DNA of 64,000 nucleotides from Chryseosolibacter sp964551035 (lineage in GTDB: Bacteria > Bacteroidota > Bacteroidia > Cytophagales > Cyclobacteriaceae). Each line of letters opens with the position of its first letter. Position 1 is the first letter of the stretch. The position numbers were made by a program, and so were the translations under genes. Shown one piece after another: positions 25,824 to 34,203 of this stretch. The notes beneath the pieces are model-generated. The model saw only the letters and a program-made list of their open reading frames with translations, ran no database searches and was not told the DNA's origin. The stretch lies in contig CAZKBK010000013.1 in the NCBI GenBank assembly GCA_964551035.1, positions 1 to 64,000 on the forward strand, read 5' to 3'.

Positions 25824-26477
25824 ATGGATAGAAGAAAATACCTGAAAACGTTCGTCGCGGGAACCGCAGGTGCGGGCCTGCTGATGCAGTCGTGTGCGCC
25901 GGAAAAACCCGACGAAGAAAAATCTGTTCAAGCACTTAACTATGATCGGACAACGGAAGAACTCGCCCGTGAACGGGCGCTGATGGCCGAAAAATTTTTT
26001 ACCGATCACGAGATGAAGACCGTGGCCGTGCTCTCCGACATCATCATCCCGGCAGACGATGTTTCGGGAAGCGCCACGGAGGCAGGCGTCCCCGACTTTA
26101 TCGAATTCATTGCCAAGGACATGCCGCACTATCAGACCCGCCTTCGCGGTGGCCTGCGCTGGCTGGATGTTCAGTGCCTCAAACGCCACAACCAGGATTT
26201 CATCTCCTGCTCCTCCGACCAGCAAATTGAAATGATCGATGAGATCGCTTTTCCCGAAACGGCCAAACCAGAGGTGCAGCAGGGCGTGGCATTCTTCAAC
26301 ACCATGCGGGACCTCACTGCCTGTGGATTCTTCACCAGCAAGATCGGTATCAAGGACCTGGGGTATGTCGGCAACCGCCCGAACCAGTGGGACGGCGTGC
26401 CTCAGGAAGTGCTTGACCAGTACGGTCTGAAGTATGACCAACGCACCCTCGACATCTCCGTGAAATTCGATACGTAG
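25824..26477 (+). CDS. Gluconate 2-dehydrogenase subunit 3-like Tat protein
   Basis: A 217-residue partner subunit starting 4 bp after the GMC gene. MDRRKYLKTFVAGTAGAGLL is a Tat-type signal with twin Arg at residues 3-4, and MQSCAPEK gives a possible lipobox. The body matches the gluconate 2-dehydrogenase subunit 3 family: LSDIIIPADDVSGSATEAGV, PDFIEFIAKD, then FFNTMRDLTACGFFTS and GYVGNRPNQWDG. It is expected to escort the folded flavoprotein across the inner membrane and to stabilise it, linking the oxidase to the respiratory chain. Confidence 0.9.
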   Translation: MDRRKYLKTFVAGTAGAGLLMQSCAPEKPDEEKSVQALNYDRTTEELARERALMAEKFFTDHEMKTVAVLSDIIIPADDVSGSATEAGVPDFIEFIAKDMPHYQTRLRGGLRWLDVQCLKRHNQDFISCSSDQQIEMIDEIAFPETAKPEVQQGVAFFNTMRDLTACGFFTSKIGIKDLGYVGNRPNQWDGVPQEVLDQYGLKYDQRTLDISVKFDT

Positions 26478-26505
26478 TCAGAATCCGAACCTTAACACCG
26501 ACTCG

Positions 26506-27981
26506 ATGAAGAAAAAGAAAATGAGAATGAACCTCCCTGGAAACACAAGCAATACATCAAGGAGGACGTTTATCAAGCATGCAGGCATGGCCGCCGCGGC
26601 CTTCACCATTGTACCCCGATTTGTGCTGGGTAACGGGTATCGCGCCCCGAGCGACATGCTTCAGGTGGCAGGCATCGGCGCGGGCGGCAAGGGAGAAAGC
26701 GACCTGGCAAACTTCGCCGCGAGCGGAAAAGCACAGGTCGCGTTCCTTTGCGATGTCGATGACCGCAGGGCGGCGGAATCCCGCGCGGCATTTCCCAAGG
26801 CAAAGTATTACAAAGACTTCCGTGAGATGCTCGACAAGGAGCACAAGCATATTGATGCGGTGTCCGTGTCGACACCCGACCACAACCACGCTGTGCAAGC
26901 CCTCACCGCCATGCAATTGGGTAAGCATGTGTACGTGCAAAAACCGCTCACGCACAACATTTACGAGGCGCGGATGCTAACGGAGGCTGCACGCAAATAC
27001 AAAGTCGTCACCCAGATGGGAAACCAGGGTGCTTCCGGCGATGGCGTACGCCAACTCATGGAGTGGCACAACGCCGGTCTGCTGGGCGATGTACACACGG
27101 TGTACTGCTGGACCGACCGCCCGGTCTGGCCACAGGGAATACCCTGGCCAGCGGAGAAGGCCGAAGTCCCGAAAGAACTCGACTGGAATCTATGGCTTGG
27201 AACAGCGCCGTATAGGGACTACGTGGAGAAACTCGTTCCGTTCAACTGGCGCGGATGGTGGGACTACGGAACCGGCGCGCTGGGCGACATGGGATGCCAC
27301 ATCATTGAACCTCCATTCCGTGTGCTGAACCTCAACTACCCCACCGCCGTCACGGCGAGCGTCGGGTCGGTCTACGTCGACGAATTCCGCAGGGGATACT
27401 TCCCGGAAAGTTGTCCCCCGTCATCCCATGTGATTCTCACCTTCCCCGGACAAAACGGGAAATCCGACATCAAAATGCATTGGATGGATGGGGGCATACA
27501 GCCCGAACGTCCGGAAGAGCTGGGACCGAATGAGCGCATGGGCGATGGCGGCAACGGTGTGGTCTTTGTGGGCACAAAAGGCAAGATGATGTGCGGAACG
27601 TATGGCATGTTCCCTTCACTGCTGCCGACGTCCCGGAATGAAGAAACAAAAGTGCCTCAAACCATTAAGCGCGTTCCCGGCGGATCGCAGGGGCATTATG
27701 CGCAATGGGTGGAGGCATGCATCGCGGGGTACGGAAACATGGAGTTGAGTTCCCCCTTCGACATCGCCGGACCGTTGACAGAAACCGTGCTCATGGGCAA
27801 CCTCGCCATCCGTTCCCATGACATCCGCACACCGCGAAAGGACGAACCGAACCGGTACAACTATCCCGGAAGGAACATCAAGCTGCTCTGGGATGGCGCC
27901 AACATGAAGGTTACCAACTTTGACGAAGCCAACCAGTTTGTGAAGCGTCAATACCGGGAGGGTTGGAAACTTGACGTTTAG
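26506..27981 (+). CDS. Gfo/Idh/MocA oxidoreductase with Tat signal (1)
   Basis: A 491-residue NAD(P)-type oxidoreductase of the Gfo/Idh/MocA family with a twin-arginine leader (SRRTFIKHAGMAAAAFTIVP, residues ~17-36). The Rossmann domain follows (QVAGIGAGGKGESDL, then FLCDVDDRRAAESRAAFP), then HVYVQKPLTHNIYEARML with the conserved EKP-like motif written QKP, and the C-terminal substrate domain with GWWDYGTGALGDMGCHIIEP. Members of this exported group act on sugars or keto-glycosides, often beside GMC dehydrogenases. It is 28 bp after the Tat subunit and clearly in the same operon. A paralogue follows. Confidence 0.9.
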   Translation: MKKKKMRMNLPGNTSNTSRRTFIKHAGMAAAAFTIVPRFVLGNGYRAPSDMLQVAGIGAGGKGESDLANFAASGKAQVAFLCDVDDRRAAESRAAFPKAKYYKDFREMLDKEHKHIDAVSVSTPDHNHAVQALTAMQLGKHVYVQKPLTHNIYEARMLTEAARKYKVVTQMGNQGASGDGVRQLMEWHNAGLLGDVHTVYCWTDRPVWPQGIPWPAEKAEVPKELDWNLWLGTAPYRDYVEKLVPFNWRGWWDYGTGALGDMGCHIIEPPFRVLNLNYPTAVTASVGSVYVDEFRRGYFPESCPPSSHVILTFPGQNGKSDIKMHWMDGGIQPERPEELGPNERMGDGGNGVVFVGTKGKMMCGTYGMFPSLLPTSRNEETKVPQTIKRVPGGSQGHYAQWVEACIAGYGNMELSSPFDIAGPLTETVLMGNLAIRSHDIRTPRKDEPNRYNYPGRNIKLLWDGANMKVTNFDEANQFVKRQYREGWKLDV

Positions 27982-28017
27982 CAAGAAGGGTTTAGCCAAA
28001 CGAAAAAGCGTATTGAC

Positions 28018-29421
28018 ATGAGAAAAGATATTTCGCGAAGGAAGTTTATCCGCAATGCGGCCACCATCGGCGCGGCGTTCACCATCGTCCCGAGGTTTGT
28101 GCTGGGAAAGGGCTATGTTGCGCCCAGCGACACACTTTACGTCGCCAGCGTCGGCGTCGGGGGAAAAGGTGTACAGGACGTAAGCATGACAGGAGCGGCG
28201 CCAAACGCGCGCATCGCGTTCCTTTGCGATGTCGACGACCGGATGGCGAAGGAATCACGCATGAACTTTCCCGAGGCCAAATATTACAAGGACTTCCGTG
28301 AGATGTTCGATAAAGAAGGCAAAGACATCGATGCCGTTACCGTCACGACGCCGGATCACACGCACGCGATCGTCGCCATGGCGGCGATGAAGCGGGGAAA
28401 GCACGTCTACGTGCAAAAGCCGTTGACCTGGTCAATCCACGAAGCGCGCATGTTGGCGGAAACCGCCAGGGAACAAAAAGTGGTGACCCAGATGGGCAAT
28501 CAGTTCGCTTCCGCCGACGGCGTTCGAAGGGCAAAGGAACTCGTTGACGCCGGTACGATTGGCGAGGTCACGAACGTCACCGCATGGACCAACAGGCCGG
28601 TGTGGCCCCAGGGCGTTCCCACGCCGACGGGAAAATTTGATATCCCTAAGGAACTCGACTGGGACCTGTGGATTGGTCCGGGTCCTTACACAGACTACAA
28701 TCCCGCGTATCATCCCTTCAACTGGAGGGGATGGTGGGCTTATGGCACGGGTGCGCTCGGCGACATGGGATGCCATATCATGGATGCGGCCTTCCGCGTG
28801 TTGCCCATCGACTTCCCTACCGAGGTCGAGTGCAGCACGACGACCATGTGGAAAGGCTTCTTCGAAGAGGCGAACTACAACGACAGTTGCCCTGCTTCGT
28901 CGATCATCCACATGAAATTCCCCCGCAAGGACGGCAAAGGCCACATCAACCTCACCTGGATGGATGGCGGCCTGCTGCCCAAACGCCCGGAAGAACTCCT
29001 GCCCAACGAAGCCCTGGGCACATGGGATGGTGGATACATCTTTGAAGGGACAAAAGGCAAACTCATGGGCAACTACAACATGATGCCGGTCCTTTTGCCG
29101 ACATCGCGCATGGCGGAAGTCAACGTCCCCGAGACGCTCCCGCGCGTGCCGGGCCAGCAGGAAGGCCATTACGCCCAGTGGGTAGACGCGTGCCTCGCAG
29201 GATATGGCAAGAAAGAACTCAGTTCCCCCTTTTCGTATGCCGGACCTTTTACCGAAGCGGTGTTGATGGGAAATCTCGCGCTGAGAAGTTACAACATCAA
29301 GGAAGGTGACGCCTATCCGGGACGCAAGAAGCTCCTCTGGGATGCCAGGAACATGAGGATCACGAACTTCGACGCGGCAAATCAGTTCGTCCGCCGCGAA
29401 TACCGTACCGGCTGGGAATAG
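28018..29421 (+). CDS. Gfo/Idh/MocA oxidoreductase with Tat signal (2)
   Basis: A 467-residue paralogue of the preceding gene, with the same layout. It has the Tat motif SRRKFIRNAATIGAAF, the shared TIVPRFVLGKGYVAPSDTL, FLCDVDDRMAKESRMNFP, HVYVQKPLTWSIHEARML and WRGWWAYGTGALGDMGCHIM. The two clearly arose by duplication and diverged mostly in the substrate domain (KEDINLTWMDGG-like region). Two exported sugar oxidoreductases with a GMC dehydrogenase suggest sequential oxidation or epimerisation of a glycoside in the periplasm. A heptamer array follows its stop codon, but the next gene continues on the same strand. Confidence 0.9.
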   Translation: MRKDISRRKFIRNAATIGAAFTIVPRFVLGKGYVAPSDTLYVASVGVGGKGVQDVSMTGAAPNARIAFLCDVDDRMAKESRMNFPEAKYYKDFREMFDKEGKDIDAVTVTTPDHTHAIVAMAAMKRGKHVYVQKPLTWSIHEARMLAETAREQKVVTQMGNQFASADGVRRAKELVDAGTIGEVTNVTAWTNRPVWPQGVPTPTGKFDIPKELDWDLWIGPGPYTDYNPAYHPFNWRGWWAYGTGALGDMGCHIMDAAFRVLPIDFPTEVECSTTTMWKGFFEEANYNDSCPASSIIHMKFPRKDGKGHINLTWMDGGLLPKRPEELLPNEALGTWDGGYIFEGTKGKLMGNYNMMPVLLPTSRMAEVNVPETLPRVPGQQEGHYAQWVDACLAGYGKKELSSPFSYAGPFTEAVLMGNLALRSYNIKEGDAYPGRKKLLWDARNMRITNFDAANQFVRREYRTGWE

Positions 29422-29443
29422 CCGCGAAGCGCTTAGCGCGGGG

Positions 29444-29646
29444 GCTCTCTGCTCTTTGCTCTCTGCTTTTTGGCTCTTTGGCTCTTTGGCTCTTTGCTCT
29501 CCGCTCTCCGCTCTCTGCTCTTTGGCTCTTTGGCTCTTTGCTCTCTGCTCTTTGCTCTCTGCTCTCCGCTCTCTGCTCTTTGCTCTCCGCTCTCTGCTCT
29601 CTGCTCTCCGCTCTTTGGCTCTCCGCTCTTTTGCGCTTTGCTCCTA
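29444..29646. repeat. GCTCTYY heptamer/octamer array
   Basis: About 200 bp of GCTCTCT, GCTCTTT and GCTCTCC units in tandem, with seven positions where an extra base makes an octamer (GCTCTTTG). It starts 23 bp after the stop of the second Gfo/Idh gene and ends 36 bp before the start of the amidohydrolase. The spacer 29422-29681 holds nothing else. A short related stretch follows the stop at 31306. Confidence 0.9.
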
Positions 29647-29681
29647 AACGCCGATATTGCGGGATTCCCATATCCGCGCGG

Positions 29682-30689
29682 ATGCTCAAGATCGACGCCC
29701 ACACCCATATCATCCCAAGAAAACTTCCCAACTGGGCCGAGAAATTCGGATACGGGGACTTCATCTACCTTCAACACCACAGGAAGGGCTTTGCCAAAAT
29801 GATGCGCGGCAACCAGTTCTTCCGGGAAATCCAGGAAAATTGCTGGAATCCGGAACTGCGTATGCAAGAATATGAGCGCTTCGGCACACAGGTGCAGGTG
29901 GTTTGCACCATCCCTGTGATGTTCTCCTACTGGGCGCGGCCGGTCGACGGCCTCGAAATCTCGAAGTTTCTCAACGACCACATTGCGGAGGTCGTGACGA
30001 AATATCCAAAGCAATATGTGGGGCTCGCAACGTTGCCCATGCAGGATACGGAGCTGGCGGTACAGGAACTCGAACGCGGCAAGGCCATTGGCCTTCGCGG
30101 CATTCAGATAGGCTCAAATATCAACGATTTCAACCTGAATGAACAACGCTTCTTTCCGGTTTTCGAGGCGTGTGAGCGGCTGGGTATGGCCGTGCTCGTT
30201 CATCCGTGGAACATGATGGGTGAAAAGAACATCCAGCGATACTGGCTACCCTGGCTGGTGGGAATGCCGGCCGAAACGTCGCGCGCGGTTTGTTCCATGA
30301 TATTTGGCGGGATATTTGAACGCCTTCCGCGCCTGCGCGTTAACTTTGCGCACGCCGGCGGCGCCTTCCTTCCAACCCTGGGGCGAATACAGCATGGATT
30401 TGATTGCCGTCCTGACCTGGTGGCGATCGACAACGGGATCGCGCCGAGGAATTATCTCAAAAGGTTTTGGGTTGACAGTATTACGCATGACCCGATGATG
30501 TTGAAATATGTCCTGGAAATGGTCGGTTCAAAGCGGGTCACGCTGGGCTCCGATTATCCGTTTCCCCTCGGCGACCTGAAAATAGGTCAGTTCATTGAGG
30601 AGATGGATCTTAATTCGTCCACGAAAGAGGATATCTTTCATCACGCCGCACTCGAATGGTTAGGCTTGTCGCACGAGGAATTTCTATGA
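29682..30689 (+). CDS. ACMSD-type amidohydrolase
   Basis: A 335-residue metal-dependent hydrolase of the amidohydrolase_2 family, close to 2-amino-3-carboxymuconate-6-semialdehyde decarboxylase. It has MLKIDAHTHIIP (HxH metal ligands at residues 7 and 9), VLVHPWNMMG (His), VNFAHAGGAFLP (His) and VTLGSDYPFPLGDL (catalytic Asp). I set the start at ATG 29682; a longer open frame runs back through the heptamer array and is an artefact. ACMSD acts in tryptophan/kynurenine degradation, but no other kyn genes are near, and the family also includes other decarboxylases and lactonases. Place in the carbohydrate cluster is by position only. Confidence 0.85.
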   Translation: MLKIDAHTHIIPRKLPNWAEKFGYGDFIYLQHHRKGFAKMMRGNQFFREIQENCWNPELRMQEYERFGTQVQVVCTIPVMFSYWARPVDGLEISKFLNDHIAEVVTKYPKQYVGLATLPMQDTELAVQELERGKAIGLRGIQIGSNINDFNLNEQRFFPVFEACERLGMAVLVHPWNMMGEKNIQRYWLPWLVGMPAETSRAVCSMIFGGIFERLPRLRVNFAHAGGAFLPTLGRIQHGFDCRPDLVAIDNGIAPRNYLKRFWVDSITHDPMMLKYVLEMVGSKRVTLGSDYPFPLGDLKIGQFIEEMDLNSSTKEDIFHHAALEWLGLSHEEFL

Positions 30690-31306
30690 AAAAGACAGGG
30701 ACCCTGCTGATGATCATCTTTTCGACTTTCAGCGCGATGGCGCAAAGTGACGAACAACGCACCCTGGAATACCTTCGCCAGGAAGAACACCGGCGCAATG
30801 CTGAAACCATGCGCCAACTCGATTCCGGCGTTTATTACATGGACCACGGAAAGTATCAGGAAGCCGACGAAAAATTCAGGTACGCCTTAACCCACCTGAG
30901 AAGTGTTCCTTCCGATCTCACGTTTTACTTCGGCAAGAACTCCTTTCACCTCGATAAGTTCAGCCAAAGCGTGGATTGGCTCAGCAAGTACATTCAGCTT
31001 AAGGGCACGACCGGTCAGTTTTATGACGAAGCCGTCTCCATCCTCAACCGCGCTGAAGCGGAACTCCTCAAATCCCGGGCTAAAGACGCAAAGCAGGTGG
31101 AGGAAGTGATGTCCACCAGCTACGATATCGATTGCGGCCCTTCCGAAAAAGTCAGTTGCCCCGTGTGTATGGGAAGCCACGTCATCCGAAAACCCGGTGC
31201 CTTCGGACCTACCTACAAAACGTGCCCCTACTGCAACGAGCACGGCATACTCACGTGCGAGGAATACAACCTCCTCCTCCGCGGCCAGCTCAAACCCAAA
31301 TCGTAG
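30686..31306 (+). CDS. TPR-like protein with DnaJ-type Cys motifs
   Basis: A 206-residue exported protein whose ATG overlaps the amidohydrolase stop (ATGA). It has a signal peptide (LLMIIFSTFSAMAQ), then a helical repeat region (GVYYMDHGKYQEADEKFRYA) like one to two TPR units, and a C-terminal Cys module, CPVCMGSHVI, followed by TYKTCPYCNEHGILTC. The spacing resembles the CxxCxGxG zinc-binding repeats of DnaJ, although Gly residues are incomplete. It could be a periplasmic scaffold or zinc-dependent chaperone. No precise family recognised. Translational coupling to the amidohydrolase argues for a functional link. Confidence 0.65.
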   Translation: MKKTGTLLMIIFSTFSAMAQSDEQRTLEYLRQEEHRRNAETMRQLDSGVYYMDHGKYQEADEKFRYALTHLRSVPSDLTFYFGKNSFHLDKFSQSVDWLSKYIQLKGTTGQFYDEAVSILNRAEAELLKSRAKDAKQVEEVMSTSYDIDCGPSEKVSCPVCMGSHVIRKPGAFGPTYKTCPYCNEHGILTCEEYNLLLRGQLKPKS

Positions 31307-31359
31307 CTGCTCTCTGCCCTCAGCGCTTTGCGCTCAGCTCCTAAGCTCCCGGCTGTTTA

Positions 31360-31390
31360 TTGTCGATCCCGCGGTTTCTTGGTATCTTTG
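31360..31390 (+). promoter_or_regulatory. trhO promoter
   Basis: TTG at 31360-31362 and TATCTTTG at 31383-31390, 20 bp apart, match the Bacteroidota -33/-7 consensus. The start codon of trhO lies 51 bp further on. Confidence 0.7.
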
Positions 31391-31441
31391 CGGATTACGA
31401 TGAGCAAAGAACTGGATTAACCTGCAATTAATCAGCGCTTT

Positions 31442-32494
31442 ATGAAATTAGTCAACCGGGTTGAAGGCCGGCTTCTCAAAGAGAAAATGCGGTCCGCGGT
31501 GGAGAAAAGAGTGACGATATCCTTCTACCGGTATCACCGGATCGATGATCCAACCGCCTTTAGAAACGAACTCTTTACCGGCCTTCGGGATATCCGTGTC
31601 CTGGGAAGGATCTATGTCGCGAACGAAGGGATCAATGCCCAGATCAGCGTTCCCGATGATCAGTTGGAAGCATTTCGAAAATATCTTTGCAGCATTGATT
31701 TTCTCAACGGCGTGCGCCTCAATGTCGCCGTGGATGACAACGGCAAGTCCTTCTTTAAGCTGAAGATTCTGATCCGAAAAAAGATTGTCGCCGACGGTCT
31801 GGATGACCACAGTTTCGACGTTGCGAACACCGGCGTACATGTGGATGCCGTCCAGTTCAACCGGCTGGCCGAAGACGCCAACACCGTCATCGTCGATATG
31901 CGAAACCACTACGAGAGTGAGGTCGGGCATTTCAGAGGGGCCGTTTGCCCCGACGTGGATACTTTCCGGGAAGAATTGCAAGTGGTGGAAGACCTGATGA
32001 AGAACCAGCGGGAAAAGAACCTGCTCATGTACTGCACCGGCGGAATCCGCTGCGAAAAGGCCAGTGCGTGGATGAAACATAAGGGTTTTAAGAACGTCTT
32101 TCAGCTCGAAGGCGGCATTATCAACTACAGCCGCCAGGTTAAAGCGCAGGGCCTGGAAAATAAATTCATAGGAAAGAATTTCGTTTTTGACGAACGGCTG
32201 GGTGAGCGGATCACAGATGACATCATTGCGGTGTGTCATCAATGCGGAAAGGCGTGTGACGACCATACCAATTGCCGCAACGACGGTTGTCACCTGCTGT
32301 TCCTTCAATGTCGGGAGTGCGCTAAAAAATACGATGGATGTTGTTCCCCGGAGTGCCGGGAGGTCATGCGCCTTCCCCGGGAGGTGCAACGTGAATTGCG
32401 AAGGGGAATCAACAAGGGGCGGCAGGTTTTCAGGAAGGGGCGATCGGAAAAAATGCCATACCTGAAAAACCGGTTGAATGGGGACGCTAGTTGA
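31442..32494 (+). CDS. trhO: tRNA uridine(34) hydroxylase TrhO
   Basis: A 350-residue rhodanese-type enzyme (YceA/TrhO family). It has an N-terminal acylphosphatase-like domain with GRIYVANEGINAQIS (~55-70), a rhodanese domain with VIVDMRNHYESEVGHF (~148-163) and the catalytic loop LLMYCTGGIRCEKASAW (nucleophilic Cys ~197). A C-terminal Cys cluster follows (CHQCGKACDDHTNC, CREC, CCSPEC). TrhO uses O2 to convert uridine 34 to 5-hydroxyuridine in certain tRNAs. A promoter lies directly upstream. The next gene, mog, begins 4 bp after its stop codon, so the two are co-transcribed. Confidence 0.95.
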   Translation: MKLVNRVEGRLLKEKMRSAVEKRVTISFYRYHRIDDPTAFRNELFTGLRDIRVLGRIYVANEGINAQISVPDDQLEAFRKYLCSIDFLNGVRLNVAVDDNGKSFFKLKILIRKKIVADGLDDHSFDVANTGVHVDAVQFNRLAEDANTVIVDMRNHYESEVGHFRGAVCPDVDTFREELQVVEDLMKNQREKNLLMYCTGGIRCEKASAWMKHKGFKNVFQLEGGIINYSRQVKAQGLENKFIGKNFVFDERLGERITDDIIAVCHQCGKACDDHTNCRNDGCHLLFLQCRECAKKYDGCCSPECREVMRLPREVQRELRRGINKGRQVFRKGRSEKMPYLKNRLNGDAS

Positions 32495-32498
32495 AGCC

Positions 32499-33026
32499 AT
32501 GATAAGGATCGGCATCATCAATGTATCCGACAGGGCCAGCCAGGGGGTCTATGAGGACACGCCGGGCATAACAATTGCTGCCACCCTTTCGGAATACCTC
32601 AGGAGTCCGTGGGAAAAGGAATATGCCGTTGTTCCGGATGAACAACCCGTCATTGAGGAAACGATGACGCGCATGGCTGACGAGGAAGGATGTTGTCTCA
32701 TCATCACATCCGGTGGCACGGGGCCCGCGAAACGCGATGTTACTCCCGAAGCCACCGAGGCTGTCTGTGACAAAATGATGCCCGGCTTTGGTGAGCTGAT
32801 GCGCGCCACCAGCTTGCGGCACGTTCCGACGGCCATACTTTCGAGACAAGCCGCTGGAATCAGGAATAAAACGTTGATCATAAATTTACCGGGTAAACCC
32901 CGGGCGATCCGGGAGTGCCTGGATGCGGTCTTTCCCGCGGTCCCCTATTGCATCGACCTGCTGGAGGGGCCCTACATCGAATGTAATGAAGATGTGATAA
33001 AACCTTTCAGACCGAAGACAGTGTAA
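32499..33026 (+). CDS. mog: Molybdopterin adenylyltransferase (MogA/MoaB-like)
   Basis: A 175-residue protein from the internal ATG (MIRIGIINVSDRASQG). It carries the MPT-binding motif IITSGGTGPAKRDVTPEA (residues ~66-83), KTLIINLPGKPRAIREC and AVFPAVPYCIDLLEG. It adenylates molybdopterin ahead of molybdate insertion. It lies 4 bp after trhO. No other molybdenum cofactor genes appear in the window. The family also includes MoaB, which is hard to separate by eye; the motif set fits Mog. Confidence 0.9.
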   Translation: MIRIGIINVSDRASQGVYEDTPGITIAATLSEYLRSPWEKEYAVVPDEQPVIEETMTRMADEEGCCLIITSGGTGPAKRDVTPEATEAVCDKMMPGFGELMRATSLRHVPTAILSRQAAGIRNKTLIINLPGKPRAIRECLDAVFPAVPYCIDLLEGPYIECNEDVIKPFRPKTV

Positions 33027-33038
33027 CCACACGATTGT

Positions 33039-34019
33039 ATGGCAAGGATCAAGTACTATTACGACACGGAAACCTGCAAGTACGAACGGATACGCACCAA
33101 AAAAAGCGACGTCGTCCTGAACGCGATGGGCCTGTTGACACTCACGCTGGCCATGGCCGTGGTACTCGTCATCCTTTACACGACGTATTTTGAATCGCCC
33201 AAGGAACTCATGCTGCGAAACGAAGTCAAGCAGTTGGAGTTCTACTACAGCACGCTCAACGAAGACGTCGAAGAGATGTATGAGATCCTCAACAAGATCG
33301 AATACCGCGACGACAACATCTACCGGGTAGTGCTTGGCGCCGAGCCCATCGAAGCGTCGGTTCGCGATGCGGGTGTGGGTGGCGCGGACCGCTACGCCGA
33401 CATCCGCGAAAAAGGAATTCAGCACACGGCGCTTGTTGTGAGCCTCCACGAAAAGGTCGACAAACTTCGGCGAAAACTGTACATCGAATCCAAATCGCAG
33501 GACGAGGTGGTAAAGACGGCGCAAAACAAAGAGAAACTCTTCGCCGCAATTCCCGCCATCCAACCGATTTCCAACAAGGAACTCATCGCGTTGGCGTCGG
33601 GTTTCGGCATGCGTATCCATCCGATCTACAAGGTGAAGAAGCGGCACGCCGGCATCGACTTCGCCGCAGGTATCGGAACCCCGATCTATGCAACGGCTGA
33701 TGGAAAAATCGTTAAGGCCGACGTCAAATTCAGCGGATACGGAAAAATGATCGAGATCGATCACGGATTCGGATACCGTACCCGCTATGCGCACATGCAC
33801 GGTTTCAACGTCAAGGTCGGCCAGCAGGTCAAGCGCGGCGACCTGATCGGCTATGTCGGCAACACAGGACTTTCCACCGCACCGCACCTCCACTATGAAG
33901 TAATCATCAATGGCAAACACGTAGACCCCGTGCATTATTTCTTCAACGACCTCACGCCGGCGGAATACGAAAAAATCCTGGAACTGGCATCCACCGAAAA
34001 CCAGTCCCTCGGAATGTAA
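33039..34019 (+). CDS. M23 metallopeptidase, membrane-anchored
   Basis: A 326-residue peptidoglycan endopeptidase. It has an N-terminal cytoplasmic tail, one membrane helix (LLTLTLAMAVVLVILYTTYF, residues ~32-51), a helical coiled-coil stalk (~60-180) and a C-terminal LytM domain with GFGMRIHPIYKVKKRHAGID, and APHLHYEVI; the HxxxD and HxH zinc ligands are intact. Likely cleaves cross-links in the periplasm during cell-wall growth. It sits 13 bp after mog in the trhO-mog transcript and is closed by a terminator at 34042-34069. Confidence 0.92.
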   Translation: MARIKYYYDTETCKYERIRTKKSDVVLNAMGLLTLTLAMAVVLVILYTTYFESPKELMLRNEVKQLEFYYSTLNEDVEEMYEILNKIEYRDDNIYRVVLGAEPIEASVRDAGVGGADRYADIREKGIQHTALVVSLHEKVDKLRRKLYIESKSQDEVVKTAQNKEKLFAAIPAIQPISNKELIALASGFGMRIHPIYKVKKRHAGIDFAAGIGTPIYATADGKIVKADVKFSGYGKMIEIDHGFGYRTRYAHMHGFNVKVGQQVKRGDLIGYVGNTGLSTAPHLHYEVIINGKHVDPVHYFFNDLTPAEYEKILELASTENQSLGM

Positions 34020-34041
34020 CCTTCCCGTTTACAAAACCATC

Positions 34042-34069
34042 AAAACCGGACCATTCATCCGGTTTTTTT
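34042..34069 (+). terminator. Terminator after M23 peptidase
   Basis: AAAACCGGA / TCCGGTTTT stem with a CCATTCA loop, followed by a T-tract. Confidence 0.85.
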
Positions 34070-34203
34070 GTTGCGTTCACCGGAAGTCCACACCGTACAA
34101 CAACATGCGGTCATAAAATGCGTATCTTCGGTACAGTCATCCAAAAAAGGCCAGAACGCGAAGCTTCACCTATTATTTTAAGAAAACACCCGAAGACAAC
34201 TTC

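Noticed and set aside
29478..29681. N-terminal extension of the amidohydrolase through the heptamer array
   Set aside because: It would give a Leu/Ser/Ala repeat protein from the array; the family start MLKIDAHTH is at 29682.
31448..32521. 357-codon minus-strand ORF opposite trhO
   Set aside because: trhO is unmistakable on the plus strand; the antisense frame has no family resemblance.
32886..33935. 349-codon minus-strand ORF opposite the M23 peptidase
   Set aside because: Shadow of the M23 gene, which carries intact zinc motifs; the antisense product is Val/Asp-rich noise.
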